Made by a program: the position numbers and the translations under genes | Part shown: positions 35,453-47,780 of the stretch, one piece after another | How the letters are laid out: each line of letters begins with the position of its first letter | Position numbering within the stretch: position 1 is the first letter of the stretch | The notes under the pieces: model-generated | Told to the model about the DNA's origin: nothing | What the model saw: only the letters and a program-made list of their open reading frames with translations | Databases searched by the model: none | Assembly: GCA_035235625.1 (NCBI GenBank) | Contig: CP141148.1 | Location: 10,163,001 to 10,227,000 of the forward strand | Source: Saururus chinensis | Taxonomy: Eukaryota; Streptophyta; Magnoliopsida; Piperales; Saururaceae | Direction of reading: 5' to 3' | Length of the DNA stretch: 64,000 nucleotides

Positions 35453-36472
35453 CAACTTCAAAAAAAAAAAAAAAACAACCTCGCGGAGGCTTTGTTTACA
35501 GCTTTAATAATAATTTATTCATTTCCCTTAATTTCTTCGTGAGGTCCAGAATTGGGTCCAAAGGGGCTAATTCAAATCTGCATGGTAGAAGGAAGGAGGT
35601 GAGACAGAGGCAGGAGGCCCCAAATTGCACAACACCCAAACACAATCCAGCAAAAAAAGTTACATGTGCCTGTTATAAACCAACAGCAGGATCTAGAGAT
35701 TGGAAAACAAATCTGAAGGGGGGCTGTGGATTGGTAATAAAAAATTGAAAACTTGCAATACAAAAAATTAAATAATGACTTCCACAATCTATGATTCATG
35801 CACTGCCACAAACAATTAGGAAAAGTGAAACTTACACAACCAATATAGCACTTTACTGGTGATAAAATTAATGAATGTCAATGAAGGATGGGATCTCTTA
35901 CCCTATCAAAATGATTAATCTCAAATGAAAGAAACTGGTCTTTGAGCTTCTTGGCTCCCTTGCATTAAGTCCACCATATTTTGGTTTCTGGTTCGCCATA
36001 ATCCTTTCATCTGTTTTGACAGCACATAGCATCAACCGCAGCAGAGGATCCATAAAAATGAAACAAATAATTCTCTCTTCCAGATGGCCAACTGGTAGCC
36101 CCAGAAGCTGCTTGTGTATATAGATTTAGTCACACACTTTGATCACCAAATACCCTCTAATAACTCTGATTGACCATATAAACATTTTCGCTCCCTAATG
36201 CCGTATGTCCATACATATTTAAGCCAAACTACCTCGTGTGACAATTCCTATTTGTTTTTTCACACGATATGTCTTTAAATAGATATAAAATCACCTTCTC
36301 TTTTTGACATACATAGAGAGCTAGAAACTTTAGAAGCAGGTTCCACTGCTTCCTAAAAGGCAGTCCCTCATTCATAGGAACCTAGGGCATTCGGCAATAT
36401 TTAAGACTTGCATATTTGGAAATTATAAACTCGATAGTAAATAACTTTTGAAGCAAAATAAATTACATTACT

Positions 36473-37154
36473 CTAATCCAACTCCAGCATTACCGAAGAA
36501 CTATTCATTCCTGGTGCCCTTTCAGATGCAATGCTAACGGAGGAAACAGGGCCATCTGGTTGCTGAAGACACAAGATAAAAAATAGCATTTATAAGAAAT
36601 GATATTCTCTGAAAATAAGCGCTTTTGAAGAGTAAGTCGCGACAAATACAGAAAATTTCACGAGTCTAGGCGAGTACAATCTTCGAATATTCCAACCCAC
36701 ATGTAGAAGTTAGACTGATTAAAAAGAGATTCTGGTGAATCAAATTCTGCTGAATCAGCAGCAGTAAGGTTCTTTAAATCAATGATTTGACAGTTCATCT
36801 AGTTGCCGAACAACCAAATCAACTGCTCCCAGTTCATACATAGGATGCTTGCTTGCAACAGTAACACACTTCGTTCGAGCATCATGGCCTGCCTCCAATG
36901 TTGAGTTCGAGTTCCCAAATACAATGCACCTTTCAGGTATAAAATTTAATGACTGGGCAGCATATATAAACATCTCTGGATCTGGTTTTCCCCAAATTGC
37001 ATCTTCCGCAGCTACAATCACATTGAAGTATCCTCTAAATCCAATCTCATCTATTGCTGCTTCTAAATTTTTTCTTGAGCGAGTAGAGACCAAAGCAGTT
37101 GGGATCTTATACTTTACCAAAGTCGTAACAAATTCCTGTGATCCAGATCGTAAC
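36473..37154 (-). pseudogene. Captured HAD phosphatase fragment, similar to plant PYRP2
   Basis: The main exon (37154 to about 36725) encodes LRSGSQEFVTTL, IPTALVSTRSRKNLE (HAD motif II Ser/Thr), AIWGKPDPEMFIYAA (motif III Lys), ERCIVFGNSNSTLEAGHDA (motif IV region) and KHPMYELGAVDLVVRQLDEL. This closely matches the plastid riboflavin-pathway phosphatase group (PyrP2, 5-amino-6-ribitylamino-uracil-phosphate phosphatase). After LDELS a one-base insertion gives a premature stop; the other frame continues DLKNLTAADSAEFDSPESLF. A second exon (36562-36473), after a TTCAG acceptor, ends at a TAG. The N-terminal DxD motif I is absent, so no catalysis is possible. The exact paralogue is an inference. 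Confidence 0.75.
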
Positions 37155-40100
37155 CTGTAAAATGCACCTAACAGAAAGTTGATCAAATACAGAATATACA
37201 GCCAAACCACCCTTAGTTGGGCTAAGGCTGGTTGGGTCTCTCCCGGTTGTGGGAGAGGTCCAAGGATCGAAAAGATTCAATATTTTGCGTGCTGAGAACA
37301 AGAAGAAGAAACAATAGAAGTTTTGGGTTATCCCACTCTGCTTACCAAAAAGTGTATTCACAAGCTCTGCAAGTGGTTGAAACCGCAGATGGGAGGGCAG
37401 AATACGGTGAAGAAGAAGGAGACGGCGACGAAGAAGAAGATGATGGTTTGGGGCTAAACACGGTAGGAGCTTGTATAAAAATCCAGAGAAGCAAGAGAGG
37501 GGGAAGGGCGGTGGAAATTTGTGGCGGGGGAAAGGTGGAAAGACCAGGAGAGGAAAAGGCGCGGGTTGAAGAAATGGATGAAATGAGGGGCAATGGCGGA
37601 CCGAGAGGGGACAGGGTGACGAAATGAGGATCATCAGCGTCGCAAAATTATTAATCAATACCGACGGCTAAGTATAGCCGCCGCTGTTTCTTAACTACAA
37701 GTAGCGGAAATTGGAACTTCGGATCATTAGCGACGACTATCCTTAGCCGTCACAAATAATAATCAATAGCGACGGCTACCAGTTTTAGCTGTTGCAAATA
37801 ATCAATAATAGTGACAGCTCGACATATTGTTATTGATAGTTTTTTTTTAGTGTGTTTGAATTTGATAAGTTTGTATTGGCTAAAAATGAGATGTATATGG
37901 GAAAATGTATCTTAATAAGGGGTTTTTTAAGCTTAATGTATTGACTATTATACCCGTTGCTAATATTAAGAACATTAGTACTTATTCTTCTTATATGATT
38001 TAGTTGTGTAATATATAATATAGTAGATTAAGACATTACTCATGATGTTATGCGAAGATTAATTAATATAAAATATATGCCTAAATTTAATATTGACTCT
38101 TATTATAAATGTGAAACTTTTGTAAAGTTAAAATTGACAAAAAAATATTCTAAAGCATTGAGATATGTACTGAACCTTTTAAGTTAATTCGCAGTGCTGC
38201 TTTGGACTTAAAATTTATTCAAATAAGAGGAGGTAAAAAGTACTTTATTATATATATTAATAATTGTACTCAATATTGTTATATGTACTTGCTGAAAAGT
38301 AAGGATGAAGTTATAAACATGTTTGTACTATACAAAACAAAGTTTGAGAATCAACTTGGAAAGAAAATAAAAGTTCTAAGGAACGATAGAGGTGGAGAAT
38401 ATGAATCACCTTTTGGTGAATTTTGTTCATAACATGGTATTATACACTAAACTATAATACTCTGTTCACCTTAGCAAAATAGAGTTATTGAACGAAAAAT
38501 ATAATTTTAAAAGAGATGATGAATGTCATGTTAAGAAATAAAGTTTTGGATTACCCTATAACATGTACGGAGAAGCTTTACTTTCAACAAATTATATTCT
38601 CAACAAACTACTTCATAAGAAAACCTTAAAGACACAATATGAATTATGGAAAAGTTGAAAGCTTTCTTATAAATTCTTAAAGGTGTTGGGGTGTTTAACG
38701 AAAATGACGATCCCTAATCCCAAGAGGATTAAAATTAAACCAATGTGTTTTCATTTGTTATGCCAATAATAGTAGTCCATATCACTTTCTTGTTCATAAA
38801 TCTGATATTCCTGATGTAAATGCCAATGTTGTGATTTAATCTAAGAATGCTTTATTTTTTGACATATTTTTTTCATGGAATTCTACACAAGATGAAAATA
38901 CTCTTAAAAGAACTTTGGATATTACACAGAACAATTATGAAGACTAAGAGAAAGAAGATGAAGAACCTAGACACAACAAATGTGCTAGAATACCAAAATC
39001 CTTTCATCTGAATTTTTTGACTTATTTGTTAAAAAATGAACTTCAAAGTTTCAAGGAAATAATGTCTTCTCCTGAAGTACAATATTGGAGAGAGGGTATA
39101 ATAGTGAAATTGAATCCATTATGCAAAATCATACTTGAGAGCTGGTAGACCTTTCACCAGGAAGTAAACCTCTAGAATACAAGTGGGTATTCAAGAGAAA
39201 GATGAAAGCTAATAGATCAATTGAAAAATATAAAGTTGGACTTGTTATCAAATTATATAAGTAAAAAGATGGTAAAAATTACTTTGATACATATTCACCC
39301 ATCACAAGGATAGTTTCTATTAGAATCTTGAATAAGGAGATATATACATAACCTGAAGGTTTTGTTATACCGGGTTAAGAAAATAAAGTACGTAGACTTG
39401 TAAAATTTCTCTATGGGCTTAAACAAGTACCTAAACAGTGACATGAAAAATTTGGAAAAATGATGATGTCAAATGGATTCAAAATCAATGAAAGTAACAA
39501 ATATGTTTATGTCAAAGAAAAACTTAATGACTATGTTATTATATGTCTATGTGTAAATGATATGCTCATTATTGATAGTAATGATGATATCATTAAAGCT
39601 AATAACATGATGTTAAATAAATAATTTGACATTAAAGATATGAGTGCTGCATATGTTATACTAGGGATGAAAAACACTAGAGCATTTGATTGATATGCAG
39701 TGTCTCAATCTCATTACATTGAAAAAATCCTTAAATAATTAAATAAAAATTATAATCGTCCAGTGAGAACACTTGTGGATGTGACATTACACTCAAGCAA
39801 AAATATTAGTGAGAGTATATCACAACTTCAATATTCACAAATGATTGTCAGTCTCAATTACATAATGAATAGTACTAGATCAAACACAGAATGCTAAGTT
39901 AGTAAATTGAGTAGATATAATAGCAACCCAGAGGCAAACCACTGGAATGTTGTAGTGAGGATTCTTAGATATATAAGATATACCTTTAACTATAAACTGC
40001 ATTATACTATGTATCTAGTAGTACTAGAGGGTTACTGTGATGCAAACTAGATATATAATACAAAAGACTTAAAATACACAAGTGGGTATGTCTTTACTCT

Positions 40101-40310
40101 TGTAGGTGCAGCAGTGTCTTGAAAATTCTCTAAACAAACGTGCATAGCAAGATCCACAATGGAATCTGAATTTATTGTACTTAATAGAGCAAGTGAAGAG
40201 GCTGAGTGGCTTTGTCTATAGCTCCCCATTAGGGTAAATAAAAACTTTTGGTCCATATCTGTGTCCACCCTAAATACAAAAAATTGCATGTTCTATATAA
40301 AAACAAAGCT

Positions 40311-41172
40311 GACACGAACAAACATTCGAACTACGGACGTCCATGAACTCCCTTAGTGGTACATTGGCATCATTCTATTAACGTAAGGATGCTAGCGTCA
40401 ACAATACTGAAGTTAATATCATTGGACTCATATCAATGAATCATACTAAACAAGGCCCTACATGGGTACTTTCTTGTACTTTTTAAGTGGGACCTACCCA
40501 TATGACATGCTGCTCAAAGCTATAGCCTATATTACTAACGTTTGATTTATATATTCTTGGGCTCAATACATTTGTTTCATCGAGCCTAAGCAACACAATA
40601 AATTTTTAGTACTCCATTTGTACAAAAAAATCTCAAAATTTTAAATATTATACTTAGACCCTCACATTAAAAGTTCTCGGAGAATGGGGTGTTATACTTC
40701 TACCATCCTCAAAGCATAAGGACATACTATGTTGCTCATGGACAACAATGCTAAGATGTTCATACCACATGAAGTCTTCCATATAACTAACATCCACACA
40801 TGCCAACCTTGGGGCGAGGGTGCCCAACTAAATGGCCATTTGATAATTTAAAGAAAATACAAATGCCTCTTTTAGGCACTCACTTTCATTTCGAGATTTG
40901 ATTTGAAAGCCTTTACCCTTACTCCACCCATACCAAACAAAGTAGAGCTTTTACCTCTACTCCACGTGTAGTTCCTTCATCAGGTTACCACTTTCTATAA
41001 AGATTAATTTTGGTCAACATCATACATGCAAACCACTTTTGGGGTTAGCACTACACATGAAAACCATTTTTTGGTTCACACCTCATAATCCATTCTTTTA
41101 TTATTTATGTTAGTATCTTTTAGTGGAAACTAACTATTCTACTCATTATTGTGATTACTCCATTACCTCATG
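40311..41172. other. No gene seen
   Basis: The sequence after the Copia RNase H shows no recognisable coding region, 3' LTR or repeat structure. Confidence 0.4.
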
Positions 41173-41368
41173 GGAAACGTTTTTCATGCTCCGCTTTGAT
41201 AATGAGCCGAGTGTATGGAAAGCATATGAAGTATTCATTTTCAAGATATGTAAGTACCACTTGTGCTAACATGTGCTAGCATATGCATGGTCGATCTCGA
41301 AAATAAATAATTCACATGTGTTCCTTATGCTCGGCTCACGATGAGCAAGGAGCATGAAAAACTCTTCC
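41173..41368. mobile_element. MULE-type MITE, copy 2, with 9-bp target duplication
   Basis: This 196-bp element has terminal inverted repeats (GGAAACGTTTTTCATGCTCC; the other end reversed reads GGAAGAGTTTTTCATGCTCC). It shares an inner ATGAGCCGAG-GTA block with the copy at 4712-4924. It is flanked by TACCTCATG (41164-41172) and CACCTCATG (41369-41377), a 9-bp duplication with one mismatch. Confidence 0.8.
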
Positions 41369-43157
41369 CACCTCATGAGGTTGGGATATCCTTCCCTTCA
41401 ACTCTTGAAACTAACCACTATTGACTTTGCCGACACCTTATCAACATACCCAGCTCCATGTCGAAGACCTTCAACACGAGCACCGACCACTCTAACCCTT
41501 ATCGGAATTGTCATGACTTGATTCCAAGAGCCCAAGGCCGCAACAAGGGGGAGTGCAAGTAACATTGTATTGCTCACTTGAGAACAATAATCAATTACTA
41601 CTAATTATACTTACTTAAATAATCCAAAATCAAGGAAAATAATTCTAGCCACATGATCCATCACATGGAAAGTTATTACAATCCTTCATATAAAATAAAA
41701 ACAACTAAGAAAAGTCTAATTCTTTAGCAAACCTTTAGGCTTCTACCCTTGTCACAAAAGATAATTATTATTTTACTAACTATCAAAATCTCCTTTCTAA
41801 GCATATGCAAATTCGAACACATCTGTGTATACAAGTACATGCGGTAAAGAGGTTCATGCAAAACAAAACCACTCATAAGCTTATGCGGAGTAAGATAACT
41901 TATGTACACAATACCACAATTTCATGTTTTTAAAATCACACATTTAGGTAAAAATATTTAAATCAATAGAAAGGAAATGAGTAAGCATTCCGTTGCACAT
42001 GAGCGCGGACTTTTAAAACAGGCCTTATGTAAATGACAAAGTTGACTGAAATGATGAAATAACTAGAATTGTTTTTGTAATCATACATTTATTCTATCAA
42101 ATATATGCGGACGGTACATCTTACTCTTTCTAGTTCTCTTGGCTCATTACAACCTTGAATATTTTATTAGCACATGAATGGTCTCCACCGGCTCCATGAA
42201 ACTAATCACTTGACGTGGCCTCGTCTCTCCTCCCATCATGAAAGTTTCGAAGACATTGTGCAAATATTATTTCTGATAAAAATTGTATATCTTACGAAGG
42301 AAAAATACCAAGTGCAAAATTAGCTATCTGGGCGTGCCACAGCACCGTGCTCTAGCGTCACTGGGAACATAGCGGCAGACCATGAACAGCAGCCGGCAGG
42401 GCAGGACAATTTTTCATGGTCTAGGTGAATGAAGTGCTAAATTCAGTTGTACCAAATGTATCAAACAGAAACAAGAAAGGTGAGCCTACAATTCCCTCAT
42501 ACCTGCAACCGATAGTTCATTCATTCATTGATGATAACCACACAACCCAATCACTACATAGAGAAGAGCATAAATTCTCTGTACTTAACCATGCATGGTT
42601 TTTTTTATATAACTAAAATACACGTTAAGGACTAACAAGTTGACATCGTACAACGGAGGTTATGCAGATGAGAGTACACAAGCATCATGTCCTGCAGTCT
42701 CTGACTTCTTGGTTACAAGCAGGACATTAAGTGTCACGGAACCGTGGGTTCCACTGCCTCAAATCATGACCAAATAATATGGGCATCCCATATAAGATGA
42801 TAGACAGTTGTTGTGCTTAGGCTTTTCACGTGGCACAGTTTGATGATTGTTGTTGCAGAAGCAATTACAACAATACACGATTTACATCTTGGCGAAAAAT
42901 ATGCCTTGATACGGGGCTTAACTCTTTTGACACGAGACTTTAAGCCAGTGAGTAGCATTAGACTGTACCGGTTTAATGTCCAAGAAGTGGTTTTCACGGC
43001 ATAATAAGAACCATCTGAACGGGTTGGCATTCAAAGAAAATATTGAAGGCTGTGGACCTCAAATGTTTGAGCGCTATTTTAGAAAGAAAAAAAAAACAAG
43101 AAGAAAAGAAAGAAATGGGGGAACTATTTCCTGTGAAAAGAACTCATGGTTGCAACA
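41369..43157. other. Intergenic, 3' side of BET3
   Basis: No gene recognised on either strand. The last few hundred bases before 43158 should hold the BET3 3' untranslated region. Small open frames at 42425-43030 show no motif. Confidence 0.4.
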
Positions 43158-46100
43158 TCATTCATCATCTTTATATGGATATTCTTCAGGAACTTGCTTC
43201 AAAAGCTTGACTCGAAGTTCGTAGGCATCATCACCTCGAAGCATATCACGCACCCATGTCACTTCAGCTTTCATTGAAACCTGTAAAATATTGCACCTAC
43301 TTAGCAAAGTGATATTTTATCCTCAAAGATACTGGAAGATAACTGAAATAGTAAAAGTTAATTCAATCTTCAATATTGATCAAATGCAAAAAGGGTACCG
43401 ATTCAAGCAGCTGTGATTATTAATCTACATCCATCACAACATGAACATCCACATCAAAAAGTTTGTTTCTCTCTGAAATTTTCTACTTGCCAACTTTGAA
43501 CTTGAATATTAGCAAATTAACAAAAAAGATCAAATGTAGATACCATCTCGAGGGCCCCTCTAATCACTCCACTCAAGATGTTGCAATAGCATAGACCCTG
43601 GCATGTATCAGGAAGCTCAACGAAGTCAACAAGGGGGTTATCCTCTAACACAATACTGCAGCTTGTTCCATCAGCGTCCCAATTGGTAACAGAAGCCGTG
43701 ACCCCTAAGAACATCTTGAAGCCAACCTGTTTGGAGAAATTGTGACACATGTATCACAAACAGAACAGACTAAACAAGACAAGATTGGCTACTCTTCGCA
43801 CAAAACTGTAAAAAGAGATGACCCTGCATATTTGCATGATTAAATCAACCCAACAACACTTCACAAAGCCCATCACTGTTAATCCTCAATCCCAGCTATT
43901 CTACATAAGACTTCAAGAACACATCAATCAGGTAACAGAAGACATTACCCCAAAGTAATCTTGAAATCAACACGTTTGGAGAACTTATAGTGCATTGTAT
44001 CAGTGTCATCACACATTGAACAGACTAAATTAGACATGATAGGCTACACTCTGCACAAAACTATTCGTAGAGATGATCATACATATTTGCTTGATTAAAT
44101 CAACCTAACAACACTCCACAAAGTCCACTGTCAATGCTCAACTATAGCTATGCATACATTTCCTGTGTCTGAATCTTATTCTACAGAGTGCATTTAATAG
44201 TCTTCAAGAACACATCACCAATCAGGTAAGTATTTAGTATACAAGCATTTAAAACCAAATGCTATCTAATTTATTATTTATCTCAAAATTTATCATGAAT
44301 TAATTCTTATATATCTATGAAGACCTGCCATGTTCTATTCCACAGAGAAATGGCAGCTTATGCCATATAGGGCTCATATCAAATATCAGCTTAAGGCTTT
44401 CAAGCTGTTGTGAGATGGTGCTGGATGCTTGATCTTGAGTACCATAGGTACAACTACGCATAAATCTTATACATTAAGGATAAATTTTTGTTTTATGTTT
44501 CGATTGAATCATGGAGAGAAACAGGTTGAGCATTTCAAAAAATTTAAACCAAACTTTCCTCTATGGCTGAGCAAACCTTGAGCTGCATAGACTATTACAT
44601 TCTGACTAAGCAAAGCTCAACATCACATAGCTAGACTCAATCTCCATTTGGCTACACCTGATGACTGTTAAAGTGAAAGAGGGAGAGGAAACGTAGTGTG
44701 TTGGGGGGTAACTCATGAAATCCTTGTCACTAGTAAAAAAAATATGTACAGTCCATTACAGCCCTGGTATCTTTAGGTAGCACACACAGTGTGGCTACGT
44801 CTCCTTAGACAGCCTAAACCTCAGCTGAAAATTCATGAAAAGATAGAGGTTAAAAATAAAAAATTATATCTTAGAATACTGCTAGTGCTGCTGGCCCGCC
44901 ACTCAAATTGATGGTGCAGGCTCCATGTGTGAATGATGATCAATTAGTCTCCCATAAGGGCTTTTATGCCCCTTAACTGATGAAATCCTTGTTACTGGTA
45001 AAATATAAGAATAATCCATAATATTCATTCGAGCCCTGGTGTCTTTAGGTAGCATACAGTGTGGCTATGACTCCTTAGACAGCCTAACACTAAAATAAAC
45101 AGCAAAAAATTCATGAAAAAATAGAGGGTATTAATTCATAGAAAAACTAAATAAAAAACTACAATCTTAGATAGTGCTAGTGCCGCTTGCACCCAGCGAC
45201 GCCTACATCACGCTCGCATTGATGGCATGGGTCCCATGGGCCCATACCATCAATGCAAGCAACATGTAGGCATTCCTCCGTGCAAGCAGCCTTAGCATTT
45301 TCAATAATCTTTTCCAATAATCTAGAACTGCCCTATTTCAAGTGATGAATACTCTACTATTAAACGAATCTGACCAATACCCACACGAGGCAACCTCACC
45401 CAAATTGAACTCCTACTCATACAGGTAATAAACCCAAACATTCCACAGCATAACTCTGCCTATTTTTGGTTGGTCCAAACAAGGAGAATCAGTGGTTCGG
45501 TAAAATTAGAACTCTTAAGTGGCACCATAGCTATATAGGAAAAAAAACTGATTAAAAAAAAAAAACCCTGAGCTGAATCTGACCAAATTAAGACTAGAAA
45601 CCACCTTCACCATGTATTTAAATCAAATTTGGAGCTTTTGGCTCCCACCCGGCAAAAATAAAAATAAAAATAAACATGACCACTTTAATCTCTGTAAATG
45701 GCCATTCTATTATGCCATGACCTTTCTTACTCATTAAAATTCGTGTATGTTAGAACGTGTTGTGTTTATGTGTTGAAATGTGAGGCAATTGGAGCTAATT
45801 TGGTAAGCAAGTGTAAATCTTTATCATGTTCACAGCTAAGCACTATAGCTCATTCGAAGACAACTATAACATTCAATACCCTGACACGCACACAGAAACT
45901 TGTAGACACAACAATTTGTTACCATTGAGCAGGAACAACATAAAAGATACTCTCTCTGTCCCATTTTGGAAAGTCAAATTAAGCTATTAATGTGGGACAG
46001 AGGGAGTATGTATGTAAATTCATGTTTGCAACTGTACTCCATTCAGATTTGTTACAGTGACAATTTCCAATTTCATCTACTTGCAAATAATTACCATATT

Positions 46101-47780
46101 AGGTGTATAGAATTTTCAAACGGGAACACAAATTGGAATCAGTTGACAGACCTTTGCAATAACCTCAGCAGTCTCTTTGAAGTCGACACAACGTGATACA
46201 TTCGACTTCGCCAAAAATTCATCAATCAGTCGAATTCCAATGTTGTAGCCCCTATAGAAACACAACTATAAATCATCATTACTTCTCTTATAAATGGCAT
46301 TAACCCATTTATGATAATAACAGTGGACAAGTATTTTTTGTCTTCACGACACAACAGGCATGCAGAAAATACAGTGCCAAAATCATAGATTAACAATGGT
46401 ACCAACAGTATTTTTTAAAGGAAAAATACACATAAAAGGCACAGAAAGGAAAGCTCCACATCAGAAATGAAAATTCCTAGACAATCTGTGGGTATGAAAA
46501 CTATAAGTTATCTGGACAAATGAAAGAACATTTGAAGAAGAAAACATTATTCTCAAAAATATATATTGTTAGAAGTGTTGCTTCTCCGATATAATGTCAA
46601 TCATGCAGTATCTGCAGCCAGGAAAAAGAAAACAGACTTTGATGCATAAGTCATAAAGGTTGATAATTGTTTCTTGTCAATGGGTTATTTCTATAAAGTG
46701 GAACAAGTTAGTCAACTAATCATTTTCACCAATAGATGAATCACTGATTTTTGTGTTTAATGGTTTAGCAAGGCAAGGTCACGTCAAAGCATCAGATTTT
46801 ACACTAGATTTGCATAAAGTTCCATGCGGCGAAATAAGAACACAATACAACATTCCAATCCACGCGTCGTCCTCAATAAGAAAAGCATGAAGAAACGCAT
46901 AAAAGACTATTTTCCAGCCAACTGCACCTACAAAGTGCTCATTCACTCAGTGAACGAAATCAATATTTCATATATCAGAGACTCAAATTAACTGTAATAG
47001 CATTAGTTATACAAGTCATCATCTTCCAGGTTTTGAATATGTTCTAAATTATTATAAAGGAAACAACTGCAAAGGTTTAATTGTGAATCCCATGCTTCCA
47101 ATAATTTTTGTTTCTGTTTGCTGATGTTCCCTGCTTCCAACAAATAATTCTGTCAAACATCTTAGTGAAATTAAATGAGAAAACTAATCTTCATCCCTTA
47201 TTTTTCACAAACTAGTTTCTTTAAAAAATACATCAGGGGCATTAAGAGGCTGTTTGAAAACCCTTTTGAAAAGGAAAGGAAAGGCACTAAAGTGCCTTTG
47301 CCCTCCACCTCTCTCCACAAGGAGGGTTGGAGGAGAAGGAGAATCTCCTCCATGATGTGATGTTTTGCACTCGTGGGGGAAATCCCTTTCTCTTTCAAAG
47401 GGGATGCCAAACAACCCCTAAATAAACAAATTAAACTAAATTTCAAATACTATTTTTGCATAGACACAAAATAAAAAAAATAATAGAAAAGCAAACTTTT
47501 TATTTGCATCTCAAAGCAATTACATTTGGTCGAGCTGCTTGTTAACTTCATCAACTTCCTCAAGATCCGTTATCAGCTGTCTTACAATTGCTCCATAGGT
47601 GAGCGTGAACAGCTCCGCATTCTATGCCACCCGCATTAGAGGTTACGAAAAATAAAATAACTGGAAATTATTAATTTGTTCAAGAAAGGAAGAACAAAAA
47701 TTTGATTAATTCTGACAACTTACCACTCGCTCAACATTAGCAAAGACTGCATCTCCGGACTTTGGAGCCAGAGGGGCCAT
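43158..47780 (-). CDS. BET3: TRAPP complex subunit BET3/TRAPPC3, five exons
   Basis: BET3 is a core subunit of the TRAPP tethering complexes, which act as Rab guanine-nucleotide exchange factors in ER-Golgi traffic. Minus-strand exons are 47780-47724, 47621-47524, 46251-46152, 43726-43544 and 43280-43158. All introns are GT..AG, and the total is 561 nt, in frame, giving 186 aa, the usual plant length. Signatures are MAPLAPKSGDAVFANVERV, ELFTLTYGAIVRQLITDLEE, MGYNIGIRLIDEFLAKS, SRCVDFKETAEVIAK with Cys73 (equivalent to the buried palmitoylated Cys of animal Bet3), VGFKMFLGVTASVTNWDADG, LEDNPLVDFVELPDTCQG, GVIRGALEM, and the plant C-terminus PEEYPYKDDE. Intron 2 (1272 bp) holds a MITE, and intron 3 (2425 bp) holds two local tandem duplications and a Stowaway element. 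The gene looks functional. Confidence 0.95.
43685..44230. repeat. 246-bp tandem duplication covering the start of BET3 exon 4
   Basis: The unit beginning GGTAACAGAAG at 43685 recurs at 43931, with matching landmarks throughout (GAACAGACTAAA, TGATTAAATCAACC, CTTCAAGAACACATCA). The first unit contains the splice acceptor and first 42 nt of exon 4. In the second copy the acceptor AG has become TG, so it is probably silent. Confidence 0.8.
44692..45195. repeat. ~265-bp tandem duplication in BET3 intron 3
   Basis: TGAAATCCTTGT, GCCCTGGT-TCTTTAGGTAGCA, CAGTGTGGCTA and CTCCTTAGACAGCCTAA recur in order at about 44716 and 44981. The copies have diverged with small indels. Function, if any, is unknown. 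Confidence 0.8.
45950..46006. mobile_element. 57-bp Stowaway-like mini-element (TA duplication)
   Basis: CTCTCTCTGTCCCA at the left and TGGGACAGAGGGAG at the right form a 14-bp inverted repeat with one mismatch, flanked by TA on both sides (45948-45949, 46007-46008). These are the ends and target of Tc1/mariner-type Stowaway MITEs. The interior is only about 29 bases, so it is an extreme internal deletion. Confidence 0.75.
47244..47419. mobile_element. hAT-like MITE in BET3 intron 2
   Basis: The ends AGGCTGTTTGAAAACCC and (reversed) AGGGGTTGTTTGGCATCCC form diverged inverted repeats of about 34 bp, of the common GGCTGTTTGG type. No clear 8-bp duplication remains. Confidence 0.5.

Larger units (their letters stand above)
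34485..37852. mobile_element. CACTA transposon carrying HAC and HAD gene fragments (TSD TGT)
   Basis: The 3368-bp element begins TACTACAAAAAAG and ends in TTTTTTTTAGTG, whose reverse complement is CACTAAAAAAAA, so one terminus has a C-to-T change. It is flanked by TGT at 34482-34484 and 37853-37855, a perfect 3-bp target duplication as expected for CACTA. Removing the element restores the Copia reading frame. Subterminal CCGTCGCTAA/TTAGCGACGG-type repeats fill 34500-34950 and 37640-37830. Inside, on the minus strand, lie pieces of a plant HAC acetyltransferase (35124-35452) and a HAD phosphatase (36473-37154). A Ser/Pro-rich possible first exon at 37593-37342 ends at a splice donor. No transposase is present, so it is non-autonomous. 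Confidence 0.85.
33240..40310 (+). mobile_element. Ty1/Copia (Tork/Tnt1-like) element, decayed and split by a CACTA insertion
   Basis: Gag, protease, integrase, reverse transcriptase and RNase H can be followed in order on the plus strand. Landmarks are gag SLSESFQVA-like TLSESFQVAVIIEKLP (33750-33800); a decayed zinc knuckle near 34050 and protease VDSSATHHMCS (34237-34270); integrase IRGGKKYFIIYINNCT and NDRGGEYESPFGEF (38200-38430); reverse transcriptase YKWVFKRKMKA (39180) and CLCVNDMLI (39550, where families have YVDDMLI); and RNase H STMESEFIVLNRASEEAEWL (40150-40215). Numerous stops and frameshifts show it is long dead. The frame before 34485 resumes at 37853, so the CACTA element inserted into the Copia coding region. 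No LTR was delimited at either end. Confidence 0.85.

Noticed and set aside
37107-37658. 183-codon minus-strand open frame as a real gene
   Set aside because: It runs across a probable intron of the captured HAD fragment and an adjacent Ser/Pro-rich exon; only parts have coding character.
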